A stretch of 64,000 nt of DNA from Siderastrea radians (lineage: Eukaryota > Cnidaria > Anthozoa > Scleractinia > Rhizangiidae): NCBI GenBank assembly GCA_964017195.1, contig OZ024889.1, positions 51,621,418 to 51,685,417 on the forward strand, written 5' to 3'. Shown piece after piece: positions 49,642 through 61,050 of the stretch. The position numbers and the translations under genes were made by a program. Each line of letters begins with the position of its first letter. Positions within the stretch are counted from its first letter, which is position 1. Below the pieces are notes generated by a model. That model was not told the DNA's origin and did no database searches. It saw only the letters and a program-made list of their open reading frames with translations.

Positions 49642-49746
49642 TAGAGCAAGCAGGTTTCCCTTGTTTTTCCTCCGTTTCTCTTCTGGAGTCTGTGGGGAAG
49701 AAGGAGCCACTAGCTCGTTCCAGGCGTCCAGATTGTTTGACGCCAT
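49642..49746 (-). CDS. Possible upstream coding exon of the TPR-CHAT gene
   Basis: ATG at 49746 begins MASNNLDAWNELVAPSSPQT, followed by a Lys-rich stretch. Ending after LLAL leaves phase 0, which would join the 49409 acceptor in frame ([11 protein letters not shown]). The donor would be GTCAGG, a poor match to consensus. A better-looking GTGTCT five bases on gives the wrong phase. Codon composition looks protein-like, but the model is tentative. Confidence 0.35.
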
Positions 49747-49856
49747 TGTCTTGTGCCGCCACATTGGCAAATGCCGATACCAGAATGCAACGCAATCCCA
49801 GCGCGCACATCACCCGTTTCTTGAGTTAAATACCTCGGCCGAATGGTCGATCGACT

Positions 49857-49880
49857 TCGTTCCCAGGGCGCCTTTCTATT
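49857..49880. repeat. Solitary end of the CTCGTCCCCAGGGC foldback family
   Basis: ACTTCGTTCCCAGGGCGCCTT resembles one arm of the 44935-45009 hairpin; no partner arm found nearby. Confidence 0.35.
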
Positions 49881-51049
49881 CTTCCCTAGAGAAAGGCCTT
49901 CGAATGACAAAAGCGACAAAACAGCTTTAAAACCGGCCAGGACACACCAATAGACAACGTTAAAGTCATTATTAATTTTCGATTTTTGTATCGTATACTT
50001 TGTCCGATACAAGATCGTATTATTACGGCCTATCAAACAACGCAAATGTAAACGAACTCGTTTCACACAGTACGCCTGTGCTACCTGTGTAGGCACCATC
50101 CTTCCTTCGCTTCCCACAAGCTCAACGCCTGGAACAGACCAGCCAACGACACGAATCAAACCGAAAACGTGTAATGGGACCCAGGTCGCGTAGTAATCAG
50201 TCTAATACTTCTACTTGATAACGACCGTGCTCGCTCAATCACGCAAATCACATTTAGATTCAACCAGCAGAATGTTCCCGGGTTTGGGAGGGGGATTCCC
50301 TTCAAATGGCTTACACGGGAACAGGAGCCCATGACGGGGACGTGTCGATGGACAGGGGGTGGTTTTCAGCTTCTCTTTCCTGAGCAGGGTATCTAATTTC
50401 ATGCCGAATAAAATGACATACCCTGTTCAGGCCAGGTTCAGACCCTGTTTAGAACAAACTCGGGGACTGAACCTGTTCAAGGTATGGTGGCACGCCTGTT
50501 GTCGTTAAATATGGTTCTTACAGTATTTAGCAATCCTGGATGAGAGACGTTTGGCGATCTTTAGAACACTTAATAACTGTGTAAAACAAAGGAGTGTGTC
50601 TTTTGTCCTTTTTCGTAAACAGGGTTATAAAATGGAGGGTGATCCTCCTGCACAGGCTGGGTATTTTAGGGCTTTCTTCTCCCGAACATGGTCAGGGTCT
50701 CAACCCTCAGTGGCACCCCTACACCCAAACGTGAATGAAGTGCCCCCCACCCCCCTCTGGGGAAATGTTCTTTGTGGATAACATATAGCACGCTTCGTTT
50801 CAAAGAGGAGTGGACTGCGAATAACTTGATATTTCATCGAAGGAGTGATTACACGGGAAATGAAAAATAAATCAAATGCATCTTCTTAGTGACATAAGAC
50901 CAGTGACTACTTCAACGCTGGTACAACTTATATTGGTGTATTGGTCGCGCCTTTTCTTGTTCTGCTGAGTCGTTTTTGCAATGTAAAATCTTCAGACCCA
51001 TTACTCCACAATCACTCAAGATACGCATCACCAACAGGTACTGAGCCTT

Positions 51050-51130
51050 ATTTGTCTCGGGTGACTGATTTGGCTCGCGTTACCGACTTAGTTCGCGTGA
51101 CTGAATTGGCTTGCGTGACTGATTGGTTTC
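51050..51130 (+). repeat. ~18-bp minisatellite, GCGTGACTGATTTGGCTC unit
   Basis: About four diverged units (GGTGACTGATTTGGCTC, GCGTTACCGACTTAGTTC, GCGTGACTGAATTGGCTT, GCGTGACTGATTGG). A frame through it reads RVTDLARVTDLVRVTE but has no other gene features. Confidence 0.8.
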
Positions 51131-52125
51131 GAATGTGCGTGCCCATCATCACACTCCTGCTCCTGAGACTTTCGACTTTCTAACTTCTGTACGGTTTTTT
51201 TCCCAGGCATTCACGGTCAATTCACTTCGTTCACGTACATTCCATACGCTCTGTCCACGTGACCGGAAAAGGATCAACCAGAAAACAACATTCAGACACA
51301 AAGTCACGCAAGGGAAAAGCATCTCTGCAAGGGATTTTCAATACGTCGAATTTACAAAATTCTGCCTGAAGTCTAGAAAACCTTAAAACGTGACAAATGA
51401 ATCGTACAATGAAAGTACAATGGCAAAAAAGTCACTATAACCGACAAAATAAAACTGCAGTGCCCTTCACTGATAGGAATTCCCTGACACTCAAGAATAT
51501 TCTTGTACATAAAATGATAAATTCTTATCGATTTCTCAGTGAACCTCAGGGCCTCACGTTATGACAAACGCAACTAAAGAATATTCTTCTTTGTCTGTTT
51601 TTAGAGTAAGGCACAAAAAAACATAAAGGCATAATTTGCATTCGTTCTCTAAAGTACTTTCGACTACTGTAATCTTTCGATTTCTCCTCTCAGTAACAGC
51701 CGACAACAGAACTCTCTCTGTAAGGAAGTCAAACATCACACGACTGAGTTTACCAACACCGCGTTGTAAATATTTTGTAGGTGGTACCAAAGATACAAAT
51801 CACTCTAAATAGACAGACGTAATACAATGAAAGGGTTTAATTATTGTACTTACCACAACGCCTCTCGCCAAAGTGAAACTCGACAAAATCCGGGCCTTTG
51901 GTGAAAGGGTGACTTTTGCATCAGATTTCATACGTCATACATCGAATTCGGCACAGGCACGTGCAAGCAGTAAAACGCTAGGGTAGAAGTGACGGGGAGG
52001 TACAGGGGATTCGAAGGGTTTGAAATTTGCCGGGTTTTTTTTTTAGGTTGAATTACCTTCTATTTGGGAGGTTAACTGATTAACTGGTTATATTTTTAGA
52101 TGTTACAATGTACCGTTTTTTTATC

Positions 52126-52266
52126 ATTCATTCATTCATTCATTCATTCATTCATTCATTCATTCATTCATTCATTCATTCATTCATTCATTCATTCATT
52201 CATTCATTCATTCATTCATTCATTCATTCATTCATTCATTCATTCATTCATTCATTCATTCATTCA
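52126..52266 (+). repeat. (ATTC)n microsatellite
   Basis: About 35 uninterrupted tetranucleotide units, 140 bp. A spurious frame reads as repeated FIHS. Confidence 0.97.
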
Positions 52267-52335
52267 TGTAAAACAGGTATACAAAGAGATGACAAATAAA
52301 TAAACAAATGTCACGTTCTTGCTCGGAAAAATTCC

Positions 52336-52410
52336 GAGTCCCCAGTGGGAGTCGAACCCATGACACTCGAGATACCGGTTGGAACGCGCTACCACCGAGC
52401 TATGGGAACT
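52336..52410 (-). repeat. tRNA-like (Thr-type) SINE head / pseudo-tRNA
   Basis: On the minus strand, acceptor GTTCCCA/TGGGGAC pairs completely, with A-box TAGCTCGGTGGTAGCGC and B-box GGGTTCGACTCCC. The anticodon stem is poorly paired, with a CCGGTAT loop (GGT). Member of the same family as 26653 and 10657. Confidence 0.65.
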
Positions 52411-53187
52411 TCGATCAACACCGCCATAATCAGATCCTGTTTCGACCTACCACATATCAACGAAAAATCGCCGCTAATAATTCGTGCCAATCTATTTTGA
52501 AAAAGAGCAGAGCCCGTTTTGTAACCCTTGTATTTTCTATTTTCTACTTTAAAATTGTAAACATATATTAATTCACATTTTGTTGGACAACATGTATTTA
52601 ATAAACCTTCATTATTTATCATGCATTATGTATTTTTACACTACTGAAATGTTGTTTTTTTTTTTGCTTTTTTTTCTTCTTTTTCTTTCTTTCTTAATAG
52701 TCGAGCCTTGGTAAGGACGTACAATTCACGATGTTTGTGATCTAAAAAATCACTGTGAATATCATTTGAAATAATCTGCATAAGCGGCGTTTCAGTAGTT
52801 CCAAACCTCTCTGTGTTGCGTGAGCTTGAAGTTTCTAAACAAAAACATCACCGGCACAATAACAAACTACTTTTAACTTACTAGCATGATTCCGCTTGCA
52901 TGAAATCTCAGCTATCTAAATTGCCCAACTGGTTTCTTTGATTATAATTTTAGCTTGGACTATCTCTTCTACTGTATCAATTTTACAATGTTAAGCCTTT
53001 GCTTTTATTATAGATTGCACTACAATAAAAGTAAAGGAGTGCTGAAAACCGATTACAGCTTCAAAGCCTAACTTTCACTCTAGCAGCAAATCGTCGGAAA
53101 ACTTTAGCAAGAGGAAACGCAATCGTAAATGGACTCACGCTGAGATGATTGTAACTTACAACAGCAACATCTTTCGTCAGAAATCAT

Positions 53188-53214
53188 GTAAGTAAGTAAG
53201 TAAGTAAGTAAAGT
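53188..53214. repeat. (GTAA)n microsatellite
   Basis: About six GTAA units. Confidence 0.9.
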
Positions 53215-54529
53215 CTTTATTTAACGAGGGTAGCACAAAAATAGCATAAAAAATACTAACAAACCAGTGGCCCTCAAAATTATTTACCATAAAATATGAA
53301 AATACACTAGAATACGAATATTAAAACTATGGATAAACTATGAGACAATATAACGAATAACAATATAAAAAAATACGAGATAAAATATTATAAAGGTAAA
53401 AAGAGTAAAAAGGGTAGCTAAATTACAGAATAAAATGATTTAAAAGCTGCTGTTCTTAAAAAATTCTCTTCCAAAGAGAGTTCCTAAAAGATTCAATCGT
53501 GGGTAATTCTCGCACAGATAGCGGTAAGCTGTTCCAGGCTTGACAGGCAGTCGGTAAATGTTCTTCCTCCTTCAGTTTGTCGTTTGACAACTGGGCGAAC
53601 AATATTAAAGTTGGCATATCTTTTTAAAGTAACCGTTTTCACCTGTTCCGATTAACAATAAGTATTTATTAAACGATTTGAATCATTCCAAAGAAGTTTT
53701 CAAGAGTTCCGCACGAGAGGTTTCCGATGTTTTGACCGTTTTTTTTTTAAGGGGGGTTAAATACTCTTTATACTCAAAACTAACGACAATATTAGCAAAT
53801 AACTTACAACTTTATAATTTAAAACTTCCCATTAACGGATGTTGCATCAGGGATGTCAAATTTCATTTGCTTCCATTTGGAGGCACATGCCCATTAAAAA
53901 ATGATATTATCTGCAGACTGGATGACCTCAAAGGAAATTTACTTTAGTGAGAAATACCAAATTTCTATTAAAGTTGAGCGATGAAGATCGTCCAGTATAA
54001 GATTGCACAGCATGTGTTCCCAAGGTTACCTAAAGATAAGACCGCTTTTCCTAAGTGATCTATCAATCTGCGTGACTGCTTTCTTTCAGATCCAAAGACC
54101 TCGCTTTATAACCATTATTTCAAAAGCAAGTGGAACTATGGTCAAAGTTTGAATTTCACATTCTGAACCCAATTTAGGTCCTTTTGTGGATGGGGAACAG
54201 AATCGATCGGTCAAATCTAGTACTTTAGATACGTCCTCTGTTCTGTTTTTTTTTTTTTTTTTTTTCGCGTGATTGATTGTCTTTTAGTAAATCCAAACAA
54301 GCAATCGTTTTTATTTTGAAAATTCCATAGCACTTGCGCATTGATGATGTGAAGCTGTGTTGTTATGGACTGGTCGCTTATAATGTCGCAGGGAACTTCA
54401 AAACGTGCGTTGTCCCTTGGTTTTATAATTGATTTTTATTTTAATTTCAAAAATTAAGTCACTGAAAAAGCAAACCATGTGAAATAGAATCCTTATTAAT
54501 AGTAACGCACTGACGTATCAATTGACATT

Positions 54530-56950
54530 TTATATGGCAAAAACAGAGTTGGTAAATTCATTTTAAAATTATCTCATTCTTTAATTGCCTTTATTGGCAT
54601 TAGATACTGCGCAAAATTGTTGTTTTCACAGCTGGTACGAAGAATTATTGGAGACGATTCTAATGAGGTTCGGGTGCGAAACGTGAATAGTCCGATGTTT
54701 GAGCTATGAGGTTTTTTTAAGGAACCCACACTGCTTAATTTATACCAGAAAGGGACAATCCGTTTCTAGTAAAAACTTACCTCAGTTTTCATTGGTGCTT
54801 TTGTGTCAGGGATTTTTACAGTGCTTCCATTCTAGGAACCATTTTACATTAATCAGTTGTGTAAGGTGCAAACAGGAAAAAATCAATTCACCAAGAATGA
54901 TCAAATTTCTTTTTGAGGGAAGTGTGAAAGCACTTTAAATTTAGGAAATGCTGTGTATCAGATTTTGAGATAAAGTGTATAAATTTGTCAATGTGAAATT
55001 TGTTAGTTGTAGGTTTGTGTTAACTGCACAGTGGAAACGAAGAAGAGCTTTTTGGCAGCAAGTGGGTAGATTTTGGTAAGTATTTTATATTGAAAGTAAA
55101 TTCTTACTAAAGTATTACAACAAGACGAGTCATCAAACCTGCTCTGAACAAATTTAATAAATTGATTGTCTCTGCTAAATTTCTTAGTTGCAGGATCACC
55201 AAAAAGAGCTCTTTGGCAAAAAGCCTTGGTAGATTTCGGTATGTATTTACTCTTCTACTGGAATTAAATTCAATGATAATTTAACCTCAAGAAGAGCAGT
55301 GAGATACTCTAAGCAAATGTTAATATTGCCAAATCTTTCAGTAGTGAGGACGAAAACTAAACTTACAAGAAATTGAAGAAGGATGGCCGTTCAAATTTTC
55401 ATGATTGAAGCTCACAAATCTTGCATAGTAATAAGTACTATTCAAAACAAACACCAACCCTCGCAAGCACTGTTTAAGAGCTTTTTCATTGAACGGTGAC
55501 ATTTTTATTTTTAGCATTTCATTCGAACTTAAAAGTTAGAACCACTTGTACAACATAGCAACTAGCAGCACAGGAAAGTTGTTATTTGAATGGTAGCATC
55601 TTATAATTTCATCAAAAGACTTAGAAGTTAGAATCACCTTAAATGAACCAAGTTTTGACTCTCTAACAGGGGAAAGATTAAAACCACTTTAGAAAACTTA
55701 AGGAACTATGACAATTTTGGGCTTAAGAGTGGAAAACCTGGTTTTCACTAGCCACACAAATACAAATACAAACGTAACTGACAACCCTAATTTCAGCAAG
55801 GCAGAAACCGGAATCTACGCAAGCGCAAGCGATCAAAATTCCGTTCCTTCTTGATATAAAATGTGACTGAAGTTAGCGATTTATACTAGCATGTTTAGAT
55901 GTTTGTTTTGTTTTTAATCTCGAGGCCATTTTGTTAAGTTTCTCGGCAAGTTCTGTGCTAAACATGGCAAGAGTTAGTTTTCTTCTGGGATAAGTTTATG
56001 ATTTTCATGTAGACTTCCTTTTGAGAGAGAATCAAAAGCTCTATTCAAGTAACGAAGCCAAGTCATTTTCGTTTGAAAGAGATTTTACTGATTCAGCTTA
56101 TTCCTTGGGCGCTACGCTGTAGACGTAGCCTCTGTAAAACAAATTATTTTTAAAATTTAGTAATCACTGAAAAAGCAAACGGTCTGAAACGCAATCCGTA
56201 GACATCATTCGAAATTACAACTACTGACTTTAATGAGGGTTTTTTTTTATTTGGCTTTTAAGTAGAGTTTGTAAATTCACTGTAAAATTATCTTGTTTAC
56301 TAATTGCCGTTATCAAAATCAGATATATTGCACAAAACATTTTATATTGTTGTTTGTTCAGCTGGTTCAGAGAATTATTGGGGTCGCTGCAAATGATTTT
56401 CGGGCTCGTTCCAAAAGAGTTTCGGGCTCGTGCAGAGCGTATGTGATGTCTGTCTTCAAGGAATTAAATGTTCGTATTAAAAGTCCCATTATTCACAGTG
56501 CATAATTTAGTAAAACCTAGCAACCTTAACGCTTAGAAATCCATCTCTAGTATAAATTTGCCGTTAGCGAACAACCTAAAACTCTGATTCTCATTTATAT
56601 GCTTCAATTAAGAACCACTTATACATTAATGAATCATGCAATGCGCAAACAGCTAAAATGAATTCACTTTAAGGATGATCAAATTTATGTTTAAAATGAG
56701 GGTGAAAGTATTTTAAGTTCGCGAAATCCTGTGTATCAGATTTTAAGCATGATTACTCACAGCTTCGACGGCTTTTTTGAACAAATCAATCCGTAAGATA
56801 GCCGTATAAATTAATATTATTATCACTACGAAATTTCTTGGTTATACAGGTTTCTGTTAACTGCATAGAGAAGCACCAAGAAGAGCTTTTTGGCAACAAG
56901 CCCTGGTAGATCTTCGTAAGTATTTTATAGTTACAAAGCGTTAACGTAAG
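54530..56950 (+). repeat. Diverged tandem duplication with exon-like modules
   Basis: 54534-54690 resembles 56262-56415 (AAATTATCT, then a CAG-preceded CTGGTACGAAGAATTATTGG / CTGGTTCAGAGAATTATTGG). A ~46-nt core (AAGAAGAGCTTTTTGGCA ... TGGTAGATTT) followed by a GTAAGT/GTATGT donor occurs at 55036-55075, 55200-55240 and 56876-56917. Acceptor-like AG precedes each core. No long frame. It may be untranslated or decayed exons of a TPR-type gene. Confidence 0.5.
55525..55640 (+). repeat. Copy of the ~100-bp dispersed repeat
   Basis: AAAAGTTAGAACCACTTGTAC, CAGCACAGGAAAG and TTTGAATGGTAGCATC match the Cav2-intron array. Confidence 0.6.
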
Positions 56951-57915
56951 GTAAATTACATTTCTGTTCCAATTTAACGACTTAACTTAGAGTCGCCAAT
57001 TCAGTAAAAGCGGGAAAAAGAAAATGTGATTAAAGTTGGCTATTTAAACTAGCATCAGGTTTTGACATTTTTTTTTTTAATCTCGAAGCCATTTCAACAG
57101 GTTTCTCTACAAATTCCGTGCTAAACATGGAAAAAATGAAAATGAAAACCGGGCTTTAATGAGCGTTCTAAGACGATAACTGAAAACTAGGCTTTCTAAG
57201 GCGTTCAAAGCCGACCACTGGAGTTTGTAAACTAAACAGCTGCTGAATTGTTCGATTTCGTGTATTTCTTCAAAGACGCAGCCACTTTTGAAGGCAAATG
57301 GCTGAAGCCATTTGTGACTCATTTGTGAGAGTATATTTTGAAGCTTTACAAATAATGAAAGACAACAAATTTGGGACGGACAGCCTTTGGAAAAGACAAA
57401 TCTCTTCCTTTCATCAAGGCTGCCAACAGCCCATATGAATGCTTAAATGTTAGGTCGTACCTCTATTAACTCCGGTTATTACACTGGCTATACCAGGGTA
57501 TATTGTACCTTCACCGCTTACATGCCGGGGAGAACAGCAGGAAACGTATAAGCTTACCATGACCTTCTTAGTAAGTAGGATATTCAACTAATTTTACTGA
57601 GTATTGCGGTCTAGAATGCGCTCTGCTAGAATTCCGCAAAAGAATTGTTCCACAACATACCCCTCAAAATTTTTGGGTACAGCTCCACATAAAAGTCAAG
57701 CAAAGTGGGCAGTGGATTTCAAGATGTGTATACCGGAAGACATCGAGTGGAAGAAGAGATTTCTAAAATCCTTCTCTTGTACACCCAGCTTTAAACTGCG
57801 AAATTCAAGTTTGTTCGCCGACGAATTGCAACCAAAACTTTTTCTAGTTCAAATCGGAATAGCAGTTTAAAGAACAAAATGACAACTTTTCCCTTTCACA
57901 CCAGTGGAGGCGTGG

Positions 57916-58165
57916 TGAACAAAAGACTTTGCAATTAAGATTTTTTCACAAGTTCTTTTGAACAATAGCTCTCAAGAACAATAGCAATAGCAATTCGATT
58001 CAACTAACGAATCTGCATAAGGTGATATATATTTTTTTGAGGTGTAAGATTTTTTGGCAGTATTCGTCCGCGATCGTGAAAGTGTAAAGTTGGAAGATGA
58101 GTCAGTAAATTAAAAGTGTTCAACCGTTCGTTTTTGAGTAATTTTTTTGGCATTTCGTCCGGCCA
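57916..58165 (+). repeat. 5' LTR of BEL/Pao element
   Basis: 250 bp, TG...CA ends, direct repeat of 62386-62635. It contains a TATATATTTTTTTGAGG stretch that could serve as promoter core, and TTTCGTCCGGCCA at its 3' end. Confidence 0.95.
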
Positions 58166-58214
58166 AATTGGTAGCAGAGCGAGGTTCGTGTCGTTCGTCG
58201 AAGATTTCAAGAAA

Positions 58215-58691
58215 ATGCTAGAGGGAGAACAAGAAACGGATAGCGGAGAACAGGTTAACGCCGAAACATGCGGGGTCACGCTGGAGGATTTGAAAAAGCA
58301 AAAGCGAGTCAACAAGATGCAACGTACAAAGCTGTACTCACGACTGGTGAGACTAATGGCAGAAGAATCAGTAAATATAGACGCCATATTAACCACTCTA
58401 GAAGAGAAGATGTTGGATGTAATACAACTGTTGGAAGACTTAGTTGTTATGTACGAGAAGAATGGCGACAAGCAAAATTTGGCGCGCACCGAGGAGGAGA
58501 TAGATAAAGTCGCTAAGGACACAGACAAAGAAATTTCGAGAGTCAAAGACTTTCTGGCCTCGCGAACAAAGAAAGCTCCGATCGGCTCCGCTTCGTCCGA
58601 AATCGATTTTGAAGATGAAAAAGCTCCAAAACCAAAGAAAACGCACGAGTTACCAGGCAGGCAAAAGTACCAAGATCGTTGGCCTCACTAA
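58215..58691 (+). pseudogene. BEL/Pao gag-like N-terminal fragment
   Basis: About 158 residues from ATG 58215; the open frame reaches back into the LTR to 58116. It is Glu/Lys rich with heptad-like Leu spacing (LYSRLVRLMAEESVNIDAIL, LEEKMLDVIQLLEDLVVMYE), so probably coiled coil, then a Lys/Pro/Asp tail. Its position right after the LTR suggests gag. It is far shorter than a usual BEL gag (several hundred residues with zinc knuckles), and no knuckle motif follows. It ends exactly where protease C-terminal sequence starts in another frame. Confidence 0.6.
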
Positions 58692-59143
58692 GTAAGTTTT
58701 CAGACCCAGCTGCTGACCCGACGGTTGATGTTCTGATCGGACAAGACCAAATTGACCTGCATTTCTCGAAATGTGACGTAAGAGGAAACCCAGGAGAACC
58801 GATAGCAAGATTAGGACCTTTTGTATGGTCTTGTGTTGGCCACCCCGAGAAAAGAACCACTGCTAGAAACCCGCGAACGAGTCTTGCTTGTACCATTTTC
58901 TGCAGACCTCAGGTGTTTGACGAAATCAACGATTCCTTAAAGCGGTTCTGGGAAATAGAAACTCTTGGCATCCAGCAGTCCAGGCCGGAAATGTTGACTA
59001 GAGAAGAGAAAATTGCGTTTGAGAAGGTGTGCCACTCTCTCATCCATGATGGGGAACGTTATCAAGTCGCCGTTACTTGGAAGTCGGCTAGTCCAGTCCT
59101 GCCAAATAATTACGAAATGGCTGCAGTCGCCTTGGAAACATAG
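58679..59143 (+). pseudogene. BEL/Pao protease (peptidase A17) C-terminal fragment and RT linker
   Basis: The frame carries VDVLIGQDQIDLHF and GNPGEPIARLGPFVWSCVG, typical of the end of the BEL aspartic protease. LKRFWEIETLGI and YQVAVTWKSASPVLPNNYEMA follow, the linker that leads into the reverse transcriptase. The catalytic Asp-Thr/Ser-Gly half of the protease is absent. The frame ends at a TAG (59141-59143) just before the RT frame at 59170. Confidence 0.8.
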
Positions 59144-59169
59144 AGAAGCGACTGTTACGACAGTCTTCG

Positions 59170-61050
59170 GTGGGAGATGAATACAAGCACATCATCGCCT
59201 CTTACGTTGAAAAGGGTTACATTTGGAAGGTTAAAGAGTCTGAGGGACAGCCGCATGATGTCTGGTATCTCCCCCATTTTCTGGTCTGCCGTTCTGAAAG
59301 ACTAACAACAAAGACAAGAATCGTATTCGATGCCAGTGCCAAGTTTCACGGAACGTCCCTGAATGATGAAATTTATCCAGAACCTAAACTTCAAAACAGT
59401 TTCTTTGACGTGCTCCTTCGATTCCGCAGTTTTCCTGTTGCTGTTGCTTGTGACGTAAGTGAGATGTACTTACAAATCCGCATCCCACCAGAAGATCGTC
59501 CAAAGTTCAGATTTCTTTGGAGGAATTTGGAAGTTAATCGAAAGCCTGATGTCTACGAATTTGAACGTGTGGTGTTCGGAGACGCGTCAGCCCCGTTTCG
59601 CGCACAATACGTCTCGCAGGAGAACGCCAGAATTCACCATGAAGAATTCCCATTAGCAGCTGACACAGTGAGTAAGTCTACGTACATGGATGATTCGCTG
59701 GATTCTGTAAGAGACAATGATTCAGCAATACAGCTGGTCCAAGAGCTCCAAGAACTGTGGGCGAAAGCTGGAATGAAAGCTAGAAAATGGCTCAGTAATT
59801 CGGCCGAAGTAGTTGCAGCGATTCCAAAGGAGCTTCGAGCCTACCAGATCGATCTTAACGACAGTTTACCAGCAACAAAGACCCTTGGTGTCTTATGGCG
59901 AGCGCAGCAGGACGTCCTAACCTTTCAAGTCAAGAAACCAACAGAAGAAGATAAACTAACCAAACGAACTATTCTGAGCAAAGTGGCTGGAGTGTTCGAT
60001 CGACTGGGTCTCGCGAGTCCGTTTACGATACGCGCAAAGATCCTCTTGCAAGACATGTGGACAAAGGGTCTAAGTTGGGACGAGCCCATTGATCGTGAAC
60101 TTTCCATTCGAGCAAGAGATTGGCTCTCTGAGTTAGAGAACTTACAGGAAATCAACGTCCCGAGATGCCTTCAAGAGGTTAAGCTAGAGAAGACGATTTC
60201 TGTTCAAACATTTGTTGGCGCCTCAAATGAAGCATATGGAGCAGTGAGTTATCTTAGAAGTGAGTACGCTCAAGGTTGCTATGACGCTCGTATCATCACT
60301 TCCAAAACAAGAGTTGGTCCTCTAACCCCGATGAGTACTCCTAGATCACAACTTATGGCGGCCATTTTAGGTCTCCATTTAACGCTATCGATCCTTGCTG
60401 CCTTCAATATTCCGATTTCTCAAGCTCGATTCTGGTCCGACAGTATGAATGTCCTGTATTGGATCCGTGGCAAAGGGAAGCAGTACCGCCCATTCGTTGC
60501 AAACAGGATCGGAGAGATTCAAAGGCAATCTAACCCAGAGCAATGGCATTATGTCGAATCTAAAGAGAATCCCGCTGATTTATGTTCTCGTGGTCTCAGA
60601 GCTACCCGTCTGAATGAAAGCACACTTTGGTGGAGAGATCCTGATTTTCTTTCAAAGCTCGAGTCCGAGTGGCCGAAGGTCAAAATTGCAGAAGGTTTGG
60701 AAGTGAAAACCGAGTCTAAGACGAAATTCATCTCAGCACCATCGGTGAACTTTGTTGCACGTCCCTTGTCTGAAGATTGCAAGTGGAGACTCCACCCTTC
60801 GAATTGGTCCAGTTGGTTGAAACTTACAAGAGTTGTAGCGTGGGTCCTAAGGTTCGTTGCCAACTGTAGATCTCATCGTCAAGAACGGCGGAAAGGATCT
60901 CTTTCTCCCGAGGAGCTGCAAAATGCTGAAATTCGAATTATCCGTGATGCTCAGCAAGAAGAATTCTCCGAAGAGTACCGTGCACTTCACGAAAACAAGC
61001 CTATTCCAAAGAAGAGCTGTTTGATAAAGCTAACGCCAAAGATTGATTAA
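59170..61050 (+). pseudogene. BEL/Pao reverse transcriptase and RNase H
   Basis: A 626-residue open frame. RT motifs: RIVFDASAKFHGTSLNDEI, the first catalytic Asp in VACDVSEMYLQI, and YMDD encoded at 59683-59694. The RNase H-like part reads FVGASNEAYGAVSYL, PRSQLMAAILG and RFWSDSMNVLYWIRG. The first two blocks carry Gly (codon 60217-60219) and Gln (60349-60351) where catalytic Asp and Glu are expected, so RNase H is probably inactive or diverged. The frame ends with an in-frame TAA (61048-61050), and the same frame continues after it into integrase. Confidence 0.9.

Noticed and set aside
52100..52303. Open frames reading repeated FIHS
   Set aside because: Pure translation of the (ATTC)n microsatellite.
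57604..57870. 88-residue plus-strand frame just upstream of the BEL/Pao element
   Set aside because: No recognisable motif, no splice context and ends before the LTR; kept as unassigned.
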